A stretch of DNA of 64,000 bases from Plantago ovata (taxonomy: Eukaryota; Streptophyta; Magnoliopsida; Lamiales; Plantaginaceae). Position numbers and translations under genes: made by a program. The notes beneath the pieces are model-generated. The model was not told the origin of the DNA, did no database searches, and was given only the letters and a program-made list of their open reading frames with translations. Numbering within the stretch: position 1 is the first letter of the stretch; each line of letters begins with the position of its first letter. Positions 33,801 through 45,826 of the stretch are shown here, one piece after another. The stretch spans positions 91,994,753-92,058,752 of the forward strand of contig CM051456.1 in the NCBI GenBank assembly GCA_028274465.1, written 5' to 3'.

Positions 33801-34592
33801 TTAGCTTAGGGCAATCTTTCTTCCAGTGGCCCTTGAGTTTGCAATAGAGACAAATCTCAATCCTAAGTCGAAACTAGCCATCCTACGATGGCGCCCATTC
33901 TTGCCACCCTTCTTCCTTTTGGGTCTACGATTGACCCTTAGGAACTCGTTGGCAATGGGTTTCTCAGCAATCAACTCTGTTGCTACCCCGACATTGGGAT
34001 TGTGAATAGATTGCAACAATCTTTGCACGATCAAGTTAATGGAAGCCTTAGCTTCTAGCTCCAAGCCGTATCCAACAAGTTGTAAGAGGAAGTCAATCAA
34101 TGACTTAACTTGTTCAGGCGACAGCTCTTCTGTCCCAAGTCTATGGATAAGCATGATCTTGAAAGCTTCGAACCCTTCACACATCCTTGGAGTATCCAAG
34201 AATGAGGAGAGATATTTCACAATCTCATATGGTTCCTTGTCTCGACATGGTCCAACCATATTGTCAGACATAGCATTCAGCAACAAGTTCTTTACAAACT
34301 CAGCCCTTTCCACTGACATTTCATAATAGCAATCATAGGTTGCCGTAGTGAATTCAGTGGGAGGTGGAGGGATAGGTTCGTCCAAGACGTACTCAACCTC
34401 GTTGTACCATAGCACCTTTCGTACCTCATGGATCCAATCCACGTAGTTTGGTCCTGTTAGCTTTTGCAACTCCAAGTTGGCAACAAGCTCGGAGGACGGT
34501 ATAGCCATTTCTAATTTCCTAAGGAGAAATAATATAGAACGAAAATAATAAATAAACTGTTGAAATATTATTTCTAAATACACAGTCAACAT
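33801..34592 (-). pseudogene. Copia unit A gag
   Basis: The gag domain begins MAIPSSELVANLELQKLTGP, with NYVDWIHEVRKVLWYNEVEY and EPIPPPP, as in copia gag N-termini, then a Lys/Arg-rich segment (RPKRKKGGKNGRH). The 263-residue frame starts upstream of this Met; the internal Met at the conserved MAIPSSEL matches unit B. A C-terminal knuckle region follows but is damaged. Confidence 0.75.
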
Positions 34593-35783
34593 AACTAAAC
34601 AACAAGGTCCTTTAGTTGTTTAGCTCCCACTATTTTCACATATGCTTGCCCCCAAAACAAACATACGGGTAATGTCCAACAAGTTACCGTAGTGGCCAAG
34701 ATCCAAATCCATACTATGATATAATCCAACGGGGGCTGGTCGCATAGCATAATATGACCGGTAGGACTATCCAATTGCGTCACGCAACTCTTGGGTGTTA
34801 AATCTAATTTAACCTGATGCTCTACATATTGTACCTATCGAGGTCGCTAGATACAATATGCAGTAAGTTATAACCATAGGCTTACTCTAATCTGATGATC
34901 ACTGCGAGTCTGTAAGACGAGGTCGCCAATACAGGAAAACGCAATGAAAGTTCAGAATTAAAGCACCCCATGGAAAGCATCTCAGAACTACATACATATA
35001 CATATTTCTGCACTTATATTGGTTGGGGCTTGTAGCCTGAGGGTTGTTATCAGTCATCTACAAACAAATAAGGGCGCCGCCTACCCATCATGCATGAGCG
35101 GTCTACACGTAATGGATGCCGCCTATCCATTCTAGTTCTAAACGCTGTCAAACACATAATGGGCGCCGCCTACCCATACATAACATATGCGGTCCAACAA
35201 ATAAGAGGGCGCCGCCTACCCTCGCATGCATAGCGGTCGAACGGAAAGTAAAACACATGGTATTTAAACATGCATTGTCAAACAATAGCATATCGAGCAA
35301 ACAAACAAGTAGTAGCCTATGTGGATGCCAAATGACTTCATAACTTCATTTATGAAAATTATAATCCCATACTTATAATCTCTATGAAATAATTGAAAAT
35401 TTGGACTAAATTGAAAATTTCGAAAATTCTATTGACCAGGCAACAATTTTCGAAAACCTGAAGGACTTAATTGTAATTTTCGAAACCTTGGAGGTGTTAA
35501 ATCTAAAATTCAAAAGTAGAAGGACTTATTTGCAATAAACAATAAATTGATAAATTACAAATAAGCCCTTTAACTTTATACTAATTAAATTTAACCCCTC
35601 TAGTTAAAAACAATTACAATTAAATCATATTTATATTCCAAATATAAAATTCAATGCTCTAAATTTTCAAAAATTCGATTTTGGGTCCAACCCGGAAAAA
35701 TATATATATATATATAAAAATACGGGACGGGACCAAGCCCCGTCCCTTGTCGTGTCTACGGCCGCAGGCGCCCGGCGCCTGCG
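34593..35783 (-). other. Leader region upstream of copia unit A gag
   Basis: About 1.2 kb with no gene. It holds a four-unit GC repeat, AT-rich sequence, a short (TA)8 run at 35701-35716, a hairpin with GGGACGGG/CCCCGTCCC arms at about 35724-35746, and a perfect palindrome at its right edge. No tRNA primer site of TGGTATCAGAGC type is seen. Nearly identical to 58818-60128. Confidence 0.6.
35073..35221 (-). repeat. Leader repeat, GGGCGCCGCCTACCC units
   Basis: Units at 35073-35087, 35114-35128 (variant), 35161-35175 and 35207-35221, spaced 41-47 bp, each followed by a GCGGTC motif. The core GGCGCC is self-complementary. The same array is at 59333-59500. Confidence 0.7.
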
Positions 35784-35784
35784 G
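35762..35784. repeat. Perfect 23-bp palindrome at the composite junction of unit A
   Basis: Arms CCGCAGGCGCC and GGCGCCTGCGG are separated by one base. The right arm ends exactly where envelope-like sequence starts (GAACTGT). Unit B has the same at 60107-60129. Confidence 0.8.
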
Positions 35785-36207
35785 AACTGTTGTAGAAATC
35801 ACTTTTTCAGTGACACCTTGTCCATCAGTAGTTGGAATCTGAAAGATGTTGGCTAAGTCAATCCATTTCAGGATGATTTGCACACCTTGAACTGTGGTAG
35901 GAATCACTTTTTCAGTGACTCCTTGTCCATCAGTGAGTGTTTGGAATTTCACATTATTGTAGAATTCCATGGCATCTAACATATTCACTTTCTTAGGGCG
36001 AGCAGTTATGAAGAAAAGAAGGCCTTGTTGATTTATCAAATTCAACGCCTCTTTATTTTCCTTATCTAGTTCTTGTTCATAGAAGTATCTAATATACTTC
36101 TCCTTGGCGAATCCACCCCATTGCATCATCTGTTCACACTTTGCAGTGTCAAGATATGCAGGCGGCATGGGACTTTCGGTAATTCTTTCGTTTTTCAACA
36201 TAATTTT
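35784..36207 (-). pseudogene. Duplicated, rearranged piece of Sirevirus envelope-like region
   Basis: It begins GAACTGT and carries ~45 bp of the module (CACTTTTTCAGTGAC, TTGTCCATCAG). It then jumps to TAGTTGGAATCTGAAAG and runs through the same ~45 bp again in normal order, ending CATAATTTT at LTR2. It is very like the S3 flank at 28690-29062. The doubled start is shared with 60129-60511. Confidence 0.78.
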
Positions 36208-38308
36208 TGTAAGATAATACGGTCAGAGTTACCCCTAGGGTACGTAGAGGAATTTCAAAAATTTTCTTAACATACAGGTTAATTGATTATGTATATGCCA
36301 TATATATTTAAACACGTCAATTAGAAGTCTTACAGTACTCCAAAAGCAAGCACAACTTCCAAGTCTTCGTAATAATCCGGTGTATCTTCTCCTTCGTCGA
36401 AGTCGAAGATATCTGCAATGCTTTGATTATCTGCAAGACAATAAAAGTCAGTTTCCACCTCCTAGAACCTGAACCTTGGTATCCACGGATGAACAACCTA
36501 TCGGAAAGAATGCTAGGATATTTTTTGTGTGGCCAAGAAGATGGGGCGGCGGTTTTCCTCCGGTGAGAGGGGTGGCGCGCGTGGCTAGTATGGATAGGTA
36601 GGGGAGAGCTTTTATTTTCTCTAAGAAAACTAGTAGAATAACTCTATGAAAGTCTATTCAACTGTGTATTAAAAGCTCTCTAATAGTCTACTATATATAG
36701 TAGTCAATAGAAGCCTAATGAATAATCAATTAGACATCGTAAAGTAATAAGAATCTAATTCTTATCGCACTAGGAAACCAATTCAAGTCTAGATTCATTC
36801 CCAATCAAGTTAGAACTCAATCAGGAAAATCTAACTTATCCCTTGGACTTCTAATAGAGGAAGGAGTCGAACTCCTTCCCCTACTCCATCTCGCGCGCGC
36901 GCGCGTCCCTAGGGAGATAGGTGGGTCCCGATTTTGGAACCCACTTATAGTTCTAAGGCAATTCAAACTCCAAGTAGATTTTGCCCATGTGCAAATATTA
37001 ATTCTAAATTAACATATCCTTTCAAATCAAACCTCTATTAAATTTCTAAAATATAATCTTTAATTGTATTTACATAAAATACAATTAATCAGCCAATTCA
37101 ATTAATAATTCCAAATCATTAATTGAGCCAAAAAATATTATAATTAATTCCAAATCAATTATAATCCATCAATCACAATTAATTCCAAATCAAATGCGAT
37201 TCCATATTCAAGGATATTCAGATAAGCTGAATCACCACATAGTGTGACCCATAGGGCCTCATTGTATTAAGCAAGTCTTAGACTAGGCAAAATGGAATTC
37301 CTAGACGGTTCCATTTTGCAATATTAATACATGAGGATGTTTGAGAGGTTTCTCAAAGCAAACCCTTTCGTTGCGAAGTCTGTTGCGCTCAACGCGACGA
37401 TGGTAACGTCCCTTCATCTGACTGACTCGAATGCATCTAGGATCGATGAAGTGTCTATCCCAATAATACATCCACGGGCGTCTTCAGTGAGTTGCATGGT
37501 GAATCCAATATCTATTATGACTATCATAATAATATTGATTCGCTGGCCAGCGGTTTTACATAATCACAACTATGAACAACTATGAGCAGTGCTCTCCTGT
37601 GCTACACATGAGAGATGAATCCTTCACAGAAACACTTATCATCCCCATTTGTATGTAGCCATAATCCTGGATTGTGTCTTGGGTCAACTGCTTATTCAGA
37701 GCTGACATCGACGGGTCCACCAAGGATATGGGGCAACAAATGTGATGATAAAGTCCTGTAAGTCCAAAGGACGATTGGCATCACTTCGACAACTTACCGG
37801 TTCCCATAGACACTTCGGTGTAGAGTATACATCAATGGGAGTGTCCGGTGGGTACTTCCATTGTTCGGTAATCACCCTTCGAACAACTGTGCGCAGTTAT
37901 GGGAACGTTTCTTGATTGTCCAACAATCCGTTCCGTGGCCGTGGGATCGGCTCACACTTGCTCCAACAAGTATAACCTCCACGCATACTAGTCTCAGCTG
38001 GTTCATTCAGACCCCTACATCCGAGATGAACCTAGACTAGGGAGAGTTTGGGATAGATGATAACTCACATAGCTCCCACTTTCTGTGTGATCGGTCATCT
38101 ATCCGAGGGGACATGTTTAATATCAATACAGACAGGAATAGAGATATGACATGCTGCATGTCTGGTGTAATATAAATATGAAAGCTACTCAATAGTCAAA
38201 CAACAAACATATATTATATTATGTTGACTTGTGTAATAGTACATATATGTCCTCTATAAGGGATGCATGCCCTTAATAAGGACTGTCTCTAGGAAATATG
38301 CACTATCA
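36208..38308 (-). repeat. Copia LTR2, probable solo LTR
   Basis: TGTAAGATAATACGG to GCACTATCA, 2101 bp, with ATTTT on both sides (36203-36207 and 38309-38313). Similar to LTR1 over its whole length, with scattered substitutions and a longer CG-dinucleotide run (near 36891). No primer site or polypurine tract adjoins it. Confidence 0.75.
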
Positions 38309-39304
38309 ATTTTCACTGTGTTGGTTGCCGGAATTTCAACCGGAGTTGTGCTTATCCCAGCACTATCAACTTTGGACGATTTTTAGGTCTTGGAGGACTG
38401 TCTCTTTGGAGCAATTTCTTATATAGAAAGGAAATGTGAGTTAAATAATTTTGTCTTTCTCTAACTCTTTGTTTATATAGTATCTCTGTTGTGCAAGAAG
38501 CTCAACGGTTTTGAGTTCTCAGCAAGGGTAAAACAGAGATTCATCTGCGTTAGTGGAGCCTTTGCATTAAATGCGTAGTGGTCCACTAACAAAAACCGTC
38601 CGAGCACACTTTCTCTTTGTGATATCAACCGTTAGATTAAAAACTGCTTTAAATCAATCGTCACGATTGTATTTCATGTCATAATTAACAGCGAGTTTAT
38701 CTGTGCCATGATTAACGTCACAAATTGATTTTACCTTGATTCACGGGATTTGATCCTTTTTACACCACAGCGCTAATTGCTTGCTGAAGTAAATGAGAAT
38801 CTTTTCAGCGATTTTGGACAAATTGACTTTGGCACTTACCTTTTAGGTAACAAGCCTTGTATTTGCTGAAAGTTCCCCCTTAATCAAATATCTCATATTT
38901 CTTTAAGTTAAAAGACATTTCTGAGTTTCCGTCTCAGCAAATTCTTTTTATATTGAGATATCTTTTGGTAAAATCCGAGAAGTGTTCTAGCTCTTTGCTG
39001 AGTTCCCGTCTCAGGTTTTTCCTTTGATACTTGAATACCTGTTTCAGTATCTTTGATTGTTTGAATACCCGTTTCAGCAATCTTTAAAGTTTTTCTCTTA
39101 CTGAGTGCCCGTCTCAGCAAGTGATCAAGTTTCCTAACAAATACCCATTTTGAAGAAATTACTTGCTGAATGCATGTTTCAGCAATCATGTAGTGAACTA
39201 TCATTTCTTTTAGAAGAAATCAGTGGAAGGAACTTTATATATGTAAGCATACTTTGACTTGCTGAATGTCTGTTTCAGCAATCTGCCAATTGTATCTCTT
39301 ACTA
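38309..39304 (-). other. S3 envelope-like N-terminus and spacer
   Basis: 38309-38415 encodes the Ser/Lys-rich N-terminal end of the envelope-like region. Upstream of it lie the conserved TATA box (38472-38479), TTTGCATTAAATGC at 38561-38574, CCGTTAGATTAA, and then, at about 38920-39290, repeated hairpin units with TTGCTGAAT and TTTCAGCAA arms as in S1. Confidence 0.6.
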
Positions 39305-41139
39305 TTGAGGTAGTTCAATCAATCCAAGGTTATACCTTAGCATTGCGAACCTATTATCTGGTTGGGGCTTGGTAAGGATGTCAGCAAGTTGATCATCAGT
39401 ACCTACTTTCACAACCTCAATGTCTCCTTTTTCCACATGATCTCTAATGAAATGATGTCTAATATAAATGGGCATTGTCCTTGAGTGGAACTTAGGATTT
39501 TGCGTGATAGCAATAGCACTTGTATTATCACAAAAGATTGGTGTTTTCTTTGCAGAAATACCATAATCTCTTAATTGTTGCTGAATCCATAGGATTTGAG
39601 CTGTGCAACAACCAGCCGCAATGTACTCAGATTCAGTGGATGAATTGGCAGGTTTGCTTCTTGCTGAACCATGATATTAATTTAGTACCTAGAAACTGAC
39701 AAGTTCCAGAAGTACTTTTTCTATCAAGAGTTGATCCTCCATGATCAGCATCAGAATAACCAACCAATTCCAATCCAGAATCTTTAGGATACCATAATCC
39801 AACATTGATTGTACCTTTGACATATTTCAGTATCTTAAGTGCCTTTTTGTAGTGTGATTCTCTTGGATCTGATTGGAATCTTGCACACACACAAACAGCA
39901 TACTGAATGTCAGGTCTACTTGTTGTTAAATACAACAAGGAACCAATGAGCTTCCTATACTTGTGTTCTTCAACACTTTTGTCCTCTTTAGTATAGCCCA
40001 ATTTGGTACCAACACTCATAGGGATCTTTTCAGGTTTCTCATCCTCTTTGATCTTAAACTTTATGAGCATTTCTTTCGCATACTTTGCTTGATTTATGAA
40101 TATTCCATCTTTGAGTTGCTTGACTTGCAATCCTAGGAAGTAATTCAATTTTCCCATCATACTCATTTCAAACTTATTTGTCATGAGTTTGGCAAAATCA
40201 TCACAAAGTTGCTTGTCCTTAGATCCAAAAGTTATGTCATCCACATAAATTTGAACTAAGAGAATTTTACCATCATGGTTCATGGTAAATAAAGTTTTGT
40301 CAACTTCACCTTTCTTGAAACCATTTTCCAGCAATAACTTAGCTAAGATATCATACCAAGATCTTGGTGCTTGCTTTAGACCATATACAGCTTTCTGAAG
40401 CTTGTATACCATCTTGGTTTCTGAGGGAAGTGAAGTTCAAAGCCAGGGGGTTGTTCCAAGTAGACTTATTCAGCAAGTTCACCATTTAAGAATGCACTTT
40501 TAACATCATTTGATAAACAATGAAGTCATTGTGAGCACCAAAGGCCAAGAAAAGTCTAATTGCATCCAATCTTGCAACTGGTGCATAAGACTCATCATAG
40601 TCCAATCCTTCAGTCTGACAGTAACCTTGAGCAACTAAACATGCTTTGTTCCTTGTTACTTCACCATACTCACTCAACTTGTTTCTGAACACCCACTTTG
40701 TACCAATTGCTTTCTTGCCTTCAGCAAGGGGTACAAGTTTCCAAACTTTGTTCCTTTCAAATTGATACAGTTCTTCTTGCATTGCCTTGATCAATTCAGA
40801 ATTCTTTAAAGCTTCTTCTATGGTCTTGGGCTCAATTTCTGAAACAAAGCAAGAGAACAAAGCTTCTACTTCTACGACATTTACTTCTTCAGCAAGTCCA
40901 TGAGTAGTAGATATTTTGGATCTAGTCACTTGGCGTTTGTCAATATCACCAATCATATCCGTAGAGGGATGATCTCTAATCCATTTATTAACAGGTTTTC
41001 TGCTCTTTGGATCTGGATAAGTTTGCTCATCAGCATGTGACTCTTCAGTATGTACTTGCTCAGTACTCCTGGTATTTTGTTGTGTCTCTGCTGAGATACG
41101 TTCATCAGCAACTGCTTGTTCAGCATTGCTAGTTTGTGG
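39305..41139 (-). pseudogene. S3 pol: RT and RNase H part, broken
   Basis: RT is richer here than in S1: KAIGTKWVFRNKLSEYGEV, LVAQGYCQTEGLDYDES, APVARLDAIRLFLAF, VYKLQKAVYGLKQAPRSWYD and IYVDDITFGSKD. RNase H follows (GYSDADHGGSTLDRKS, ISWFSKKQTC). It ends at the copia LTR3 insertion. Broken, a few breaks. Confidence 0.8.
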
Positions 41140-43448
41140 TGTAAGAAAATATGGTCAGAGTTACCCCTAGGGTACGCAGTGGAATTTAAAAAAATTTTCT
41201 TAACATGCAGGTTAATTGATCATGTATATAACATATATATTAAACACGTTAATTAGAAGACTTACAATACTCGAAAACCAAGCACAGGTACCAAGTCTTC
41301 GTAATAGTCCGGTGAATCTTCTCCTTCGTCGAAGTCGAAGATATCCGCAATACTTTGATTATCTGCAAGACAATAAAAGTTAGTTTCCAGCTCCTTGAAC
41401 CTCAACCTTGGTATCCACGGATGAACAGCTTATCGGAAAGAATGCTAGGATATTCTTTGTGTGGCCAAGAAGATGGGGCGACAGTTTTCCTCTGGTGAGG
41501 GGAGGCGCACGCGTGGCTAGTATGAGGTAGGGGAGAGCTTTTTATTTTCTCTAAGAAAACTGGTAGAAAGAATGATCTAAAAAGTATATCAAAAGCTCTC
41601 TAATAGTCTACTATATATAGTAGTCAATTGAAGCCTAAAGAATAATCAATTAGACTTCATTAAAGGAATAAGAATCTAATTCTTATCGCACTAGGAAACC
41701 AATTCAAGTCCAGATTCATTCCCAATAAAATTAAAAACTCAATCAGAAAAATCTAACTTATCCCTTGACTTCTAATAGAGGAAGGAGTCGAACTCCTTCC
41801 CCTACTCCAGCTGCGCGCGCGCGCGTCCGAGGGAGGTTAGGTGGGTCCCGATTTTGGGACCCACTTATAATTCTAAGGCAATTCAAACTCCAAGTAGATT
41901 TTGCCCATGTGCATATATTAATTCTAAATTAACATATCTTTTCAAATCAAACTTCTATTATATTTCTAAAATACAATCTTTAATTGTATTTACATAAAAT
42001 ACAATTAATCAACCAATTCAATTAATAATTTCAAATTATTAATTGAGCCACAAATTATTATAATTAATTCCAAATCAATTATAATTCATCAATCACAATT
42101 TATTCTAAATTAATTGCGATTCCATCTTCAAGGATATTCGGATAAGCTGAATCACCACATAGTGTGAACCATAGGGCCTCATTGTATTAAGCAAGTCCTA
42201 GACTAGGCAAAATGGAATTCCTAGACGGTTCCATTTGCAATATTAATACATGAGGACGTTTGAGAGGTTTCTCACAGCAAACCCTTTCGTTGTGAAGTCT
42301 GTTGCGCTCAACGCGGCGATGGTAACGTCCCTTCATCTGACTGACTCGAATGCATCTAGGATCGATGAAGTGTCTATCCCAATAATACATCCACGGGCGT
42401 CTTCAGTGAGTTGCATGGTGAATCTAATATCTATTATGACTATCATAATAATATTGATACGCTAGCCAGCGGTTTAACCAATCACAACTATGAACGACTA
42501 TGAGCAGTGCTCTCCTGTGCTACACATGAGAGATGAATCCTTCACAGAAACACTTATCATCCCCATTTGTATGTAGCCATAATCCTGGATCGTGTCTTGG
42601 GTCAAGTGCTTATTCAGAGCTGACATCGACGGGTCCACCAAGGATATGGGCCAACAAATGTGATGATAAAGTCCTGTAAGTCCAAAGGACGACTTGCATC
42701 ACTTCGACAACTTTCCGGTTCCCATAGACACTTCGGTGTACAGTATACATCGATGGGAGTTTCCGGTGGGTACTTCCATTGTTCAGTAATTACCCTACGA
42801 ACAACTATGCGGAGTTATGGGAACGTTTCTTGATTGTCTAACAATCCGTTCCGTGGCCGTGGGATCGGCTCACACTTGCTCTAACAAGTATAACCTCCAC
42901 GCATACTAGTCTCAGTTGGTTCATTCAGACCCCTACATCTGAGATGAACCTCGACTAGGGAGAGTTTGGGATAGATGATAACTCACATAGCTCCCACTAT
43001 CTGTGTGATCGGTCATCTATCCGAGGGGACATGTTTAATATCAATACAGACAGGAATAGAGATATGACATGTTGTATGCCTGGTGTAATATAAATATGAA
43101 AGTGATACTCAATAGTCAAACAACAAACATATATTATATTACGTTGACCTGTGTAATAGTACATATATGCCTTTAAGTTGAACTTAGTACGGGTGATTGC
43201 GGTAGCTTAGTCTCTTGTGGATCCCATTAGTCTCGGCGCAGCATTGGCGTCGCCCGATGATTCCTCTCATTTGCATGAAAGTCCTATGGTTAGTGCTGCC
43301 ACCAGGTAATTGCTATAATCCGGATCTGATAGCTAGACTTTCCAGTATGCCTATACACCTTTTTTCGACTAAAATCCAATCCCTACCTCCCCTTTATTAG
43401 GGCTTCATGCCCTTAATACAGACTGTCTCTAGGACATATACACTATCA
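41140..43448 (-). repeat. Copia LTR3, with extra internal segment
   Basis: TGTAAGAAAATATGG to ACACTATCA, 2309 bp. It is about 220 bp longer than LTR1 and LTR2 because of 43172-43392. Its substitutions relative to LTR1 are more numerous than those of LTR2 or LTR4. Confidence 0.8.
43172..43392. other. ~221 bp segment inside LTR3, absent from other copies
   Basis: LTR1, LTR2 and LTR4 run ATATATG(C/T)CCTCTATAAGG across this point. LTR3 instead holds a mixed-composition segment flanked by CCTTTA-like direct repeats (CCTTTAAG left, CCTTTATT right). No ORF and no transposon termini are recognised. Its origin is unknown. Confidence 0.65.
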
Positions 43449-43821
43449 ATCTCCCACTTGGACTAGAGCCAATCACCTTTATGCTTAATACCTAGATTAG
43501 CATAATGTCATAAGTGGACATCCACTGATAAAACCTTGGTGAAACGATCTGCCACGTTGTCCGTGGTTGAGACACGTTCTATACTAACTTCTCCTCTATC
43601 AATAATCTCATGTATAACGTGATACTTTCTAAGTACATGTTTGTTCTTGTTTGTAGATCTAGGCTCCTTGGCTTGAGCGACGGCGCCCGTGTTGTCACAA
43701 TAAATCGTTATTGGACTAGGAGCAGGAACAACCCTCAATTCCTTCAAGAACTCTGAAATCCAGACAGCTTCTTTCGATGCTTCTGATGCAGCAATGTACT
43801 CGTCTTCTGTGGATGAGTACT
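43449..43821 (-). pseudogene. Copia unit C RNase H C-terminal fragment
   Basis: Encodes ITIYCDNTGAVAQAKEPRS, NKHVLRKYHVIHEIIDRG and VSTTDNVADRFTK, the end of copia RNase H. The rest of the gene is absent at the blunt junction. Confidence 0.8.
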
Positions 43822-45812
43822 CGTCAATTAGAAGACTTACAGTACTCCAAAAGCAAGCACAGCTTCCAAGTCTTTGTAATAATCCGGTGTATCTTCTCCT
43901 TCGTCGAAGTCGAAGATATCTGCAATGCTTTGATTATCTACAAGACAATAAAAGTCAGTTTCCAGCTCCTAGAACCTCAACCTTGGTATCCACGGATGAA
44001 CAGCCTATCGGAAAGAATGCTAGGATATTCTTTGTGTGGCCAAGAAGATGGGGCGGCGGTTTTCCTCCGGTGAGAGGGGTGGCGCGCGTGGCTAGTATGG
44101 AGAGGTAGGGGAGAGCTTTTATTTTCTCTAAGAAAACTGGTAGAATAACTCTATGAAAGTCTATTCAACTGTGTATTAAAAGCTCTCTAATAGTCTACTA
44201 TATATAGTAGTCAATAGAAGCCTCATGAATAATCAATTAGACATCATAATGAAATAAGAATCTAATTCTTATCGCACTAGGAAACCAATTCAAGTCTAGA
44301 TTCATTCCCAATCAAGTTAGAACTCAATCAGGAAAATCTAACTTATCCCTTGGACTTCTAATAGAGGAAGGACTCGAACTCCTTCCCCTACACCATTTCG
44401 CGCGCGCGCATCCCAATGGAGATAGGTGGGTCCCAATTTTGGGACACACTTATAGTTCTAAGGCAATTCAAACTCCAAGTGGATTTTCCCATGTGCATAT
44501 ATTAATTCTAAATTAACATATCCTTTCAAATCAAGCCTCTATTATATTTCTAAAATATAATCTTTAATTGTATTTACATAAAATACAATTAATTAGCCAA
44601 TTCAATTAATAATTCCAAATCATTAATTGAGCCAAAAAATATTATAATTAATTCCAAATCAATTATAATCCATCAATCACAATTAATTCCAAATCAAATG
44701 CGATTCCATCTTCAAGGATATTCTGATAAGCTGAATCACCACATTGTGTGACCCATAGGGCCTCATTGTATTAAGCAAGTCCTAGACTTGGAAAAATGGA
44801 ATTCCTAGATGGTTCCATTTGCAATATTAATACATGAGGACGTTTGAGAGGTTTCTCAAAGCAAACCCTTTCGTTGCGAAGTCTGTTGCGCTCAACGCGG
44901 CGATGGTAACATCCCTTCATCTGACTGACTCGAATGCATCTAGGATCGATGAAGTGTCTATCCCAATAATACATCCACGGGCGTCTTCAGTGAGTTGCAT
45001 GGTGAATCCAATATCTATTATGACTATCATAATAATATTGATACGCTGGCCAACGGTTTTACCAATCACAACTATGAACGACTATGAGCAGTGCTCTCCT
45101 GTGCTACACATGAGAGATGTATCCTTCACAGAAACACTTATCATCCCCATTTGTATGTAGCCATAATCCTGGATCGTGTCTTGGGTCAAGTGCTTATTCA
45201 GAGCTGACATCGACGGGTCCACCAAGGATATGGGGCAACAAATGTGATGATAAAGTCCTATAAGTCCAAAGGACGACTGACATCACTTCGACAACTTACC
45301 GGTTCCCATAGACACTTCGGTGTAGAGTATACATCGATGGGTGTGTCCGGTGGGTACTTCCATTGTTCGGTAATCATCCTTCGAACAACTATGTGCAGTT
45401 ATGGGAACGTTTCTTGATTGTCCAACAATTCGTTCCGTGACCGTGGGATTGGCTCACACTTGCTCCAACAAGTATAACCTCCACGCATACTAGTCTCAGC
45501 TGGTTCATTCAGACCCCTACATCCGAGATGAACCTTGACTAGGGAGAGTTTGGGATAGATGATAACTCACATAGCTCCCACTATCTGTGTGATCGGTCAT
45601 CTATTCGAGGGGACATGTTTAATATCAATACAGACAGGAATAGAGATATGACATGCTGCATGCCTGGTGTAATATAAATATGAAAGCGATACTCAATAGT
45701 CAAACAACAAACATATATTATATTACGTTGACCTGTGTAATAGTATATATATACCCTCTATAAGGGCTGCATGCCCTTAATAAGGACTGTCTCTAGGACA
45801 TATACACTATCA
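43822..45812 (-). repeat. Copia LTR4, truncated
   Basis: Begins within the LTR at CGTCAATTAGAAGAC (about 110 bp missing compared with LTR1) and ends ACACTATCA before the polypurine tract. Closest by eye to LTR1. Confidence 0.8.
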
Positions 45813-45826
45813 ATCTCCCACTTGGA

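Larger units (their letters stand above)
29063..38308 (-). mobile_element. Ty1/copia unit A in S3, with composite right end
   Basis: LTR1 (29063-31148), pol, gag and leader, a 0.42 kb piece of envelope-like sequence (35784-36207), then LTR2 (36208-38308). The outer edges carry the target duplication ATTTT (29058-29062 and 38309-38313) in S3. The envelope-like piece before LTR2 ends at the same ATTTT as the left flank. LTR2 therefore looks like a solo LTR left after tandem duplication of flank plus element, and not like the ordinary 5' LTR. No primer site adjoins LTR2. Lineage within copia is unsure (Angela/Tork-like RNase H). Broken, many breaks. Confidence 0.72.
27648..41139 (-). mobile_element. 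Sirevirus S3, partial, split by copia unit A
   Basis: Minus-strand pieces are: the envelope-like region (27648-29062), its N-terminus (38309-38415), the spacer (38416-39304) and the RT-RNase H part of pol (39305-41139). Copia unit A separates the first two. The left end is cut by the E5 LTR and the right end by copia LTR3 at 41140. Gag, integrase and LTRs are not in view. Broken. Confidence 0.78.
41140..43821 (-). mobile_element. Copia unit C: LTR3 and end of pol, truncated
   Basis: LTR3 (41140-43448), inserted in S3 pol after GTTTGTGG, is followed by the polypurine tract and the RNase H C-terminal part. The unit then stops at a blunt junction (about 43819-43822) with LTR4 of unit B. The junction falls in unrelated parts of the two sequences, so a deletion or unequal exchange is likely. 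Confidence 0.75.

Noticed and set aside
35073-35221. Evenly spaced short repeats that might suggest a CRISPR array.
   Set aside because: Only four units, one a variant, similar spacers, eukaryotic transposon context, and the same array in a duplicate copy.
29063-38308. Reading unit A as an ordinary full-length element with LTR1 and LTR2 as its two LTRs.
   Set aside because: No primer site adjoins LTR2, and the piece next to it is Sirevirus flank ending at the same ATTTT. A tandem duplication plus solo LTR explains this better, though the simple reading is not fully excluded.
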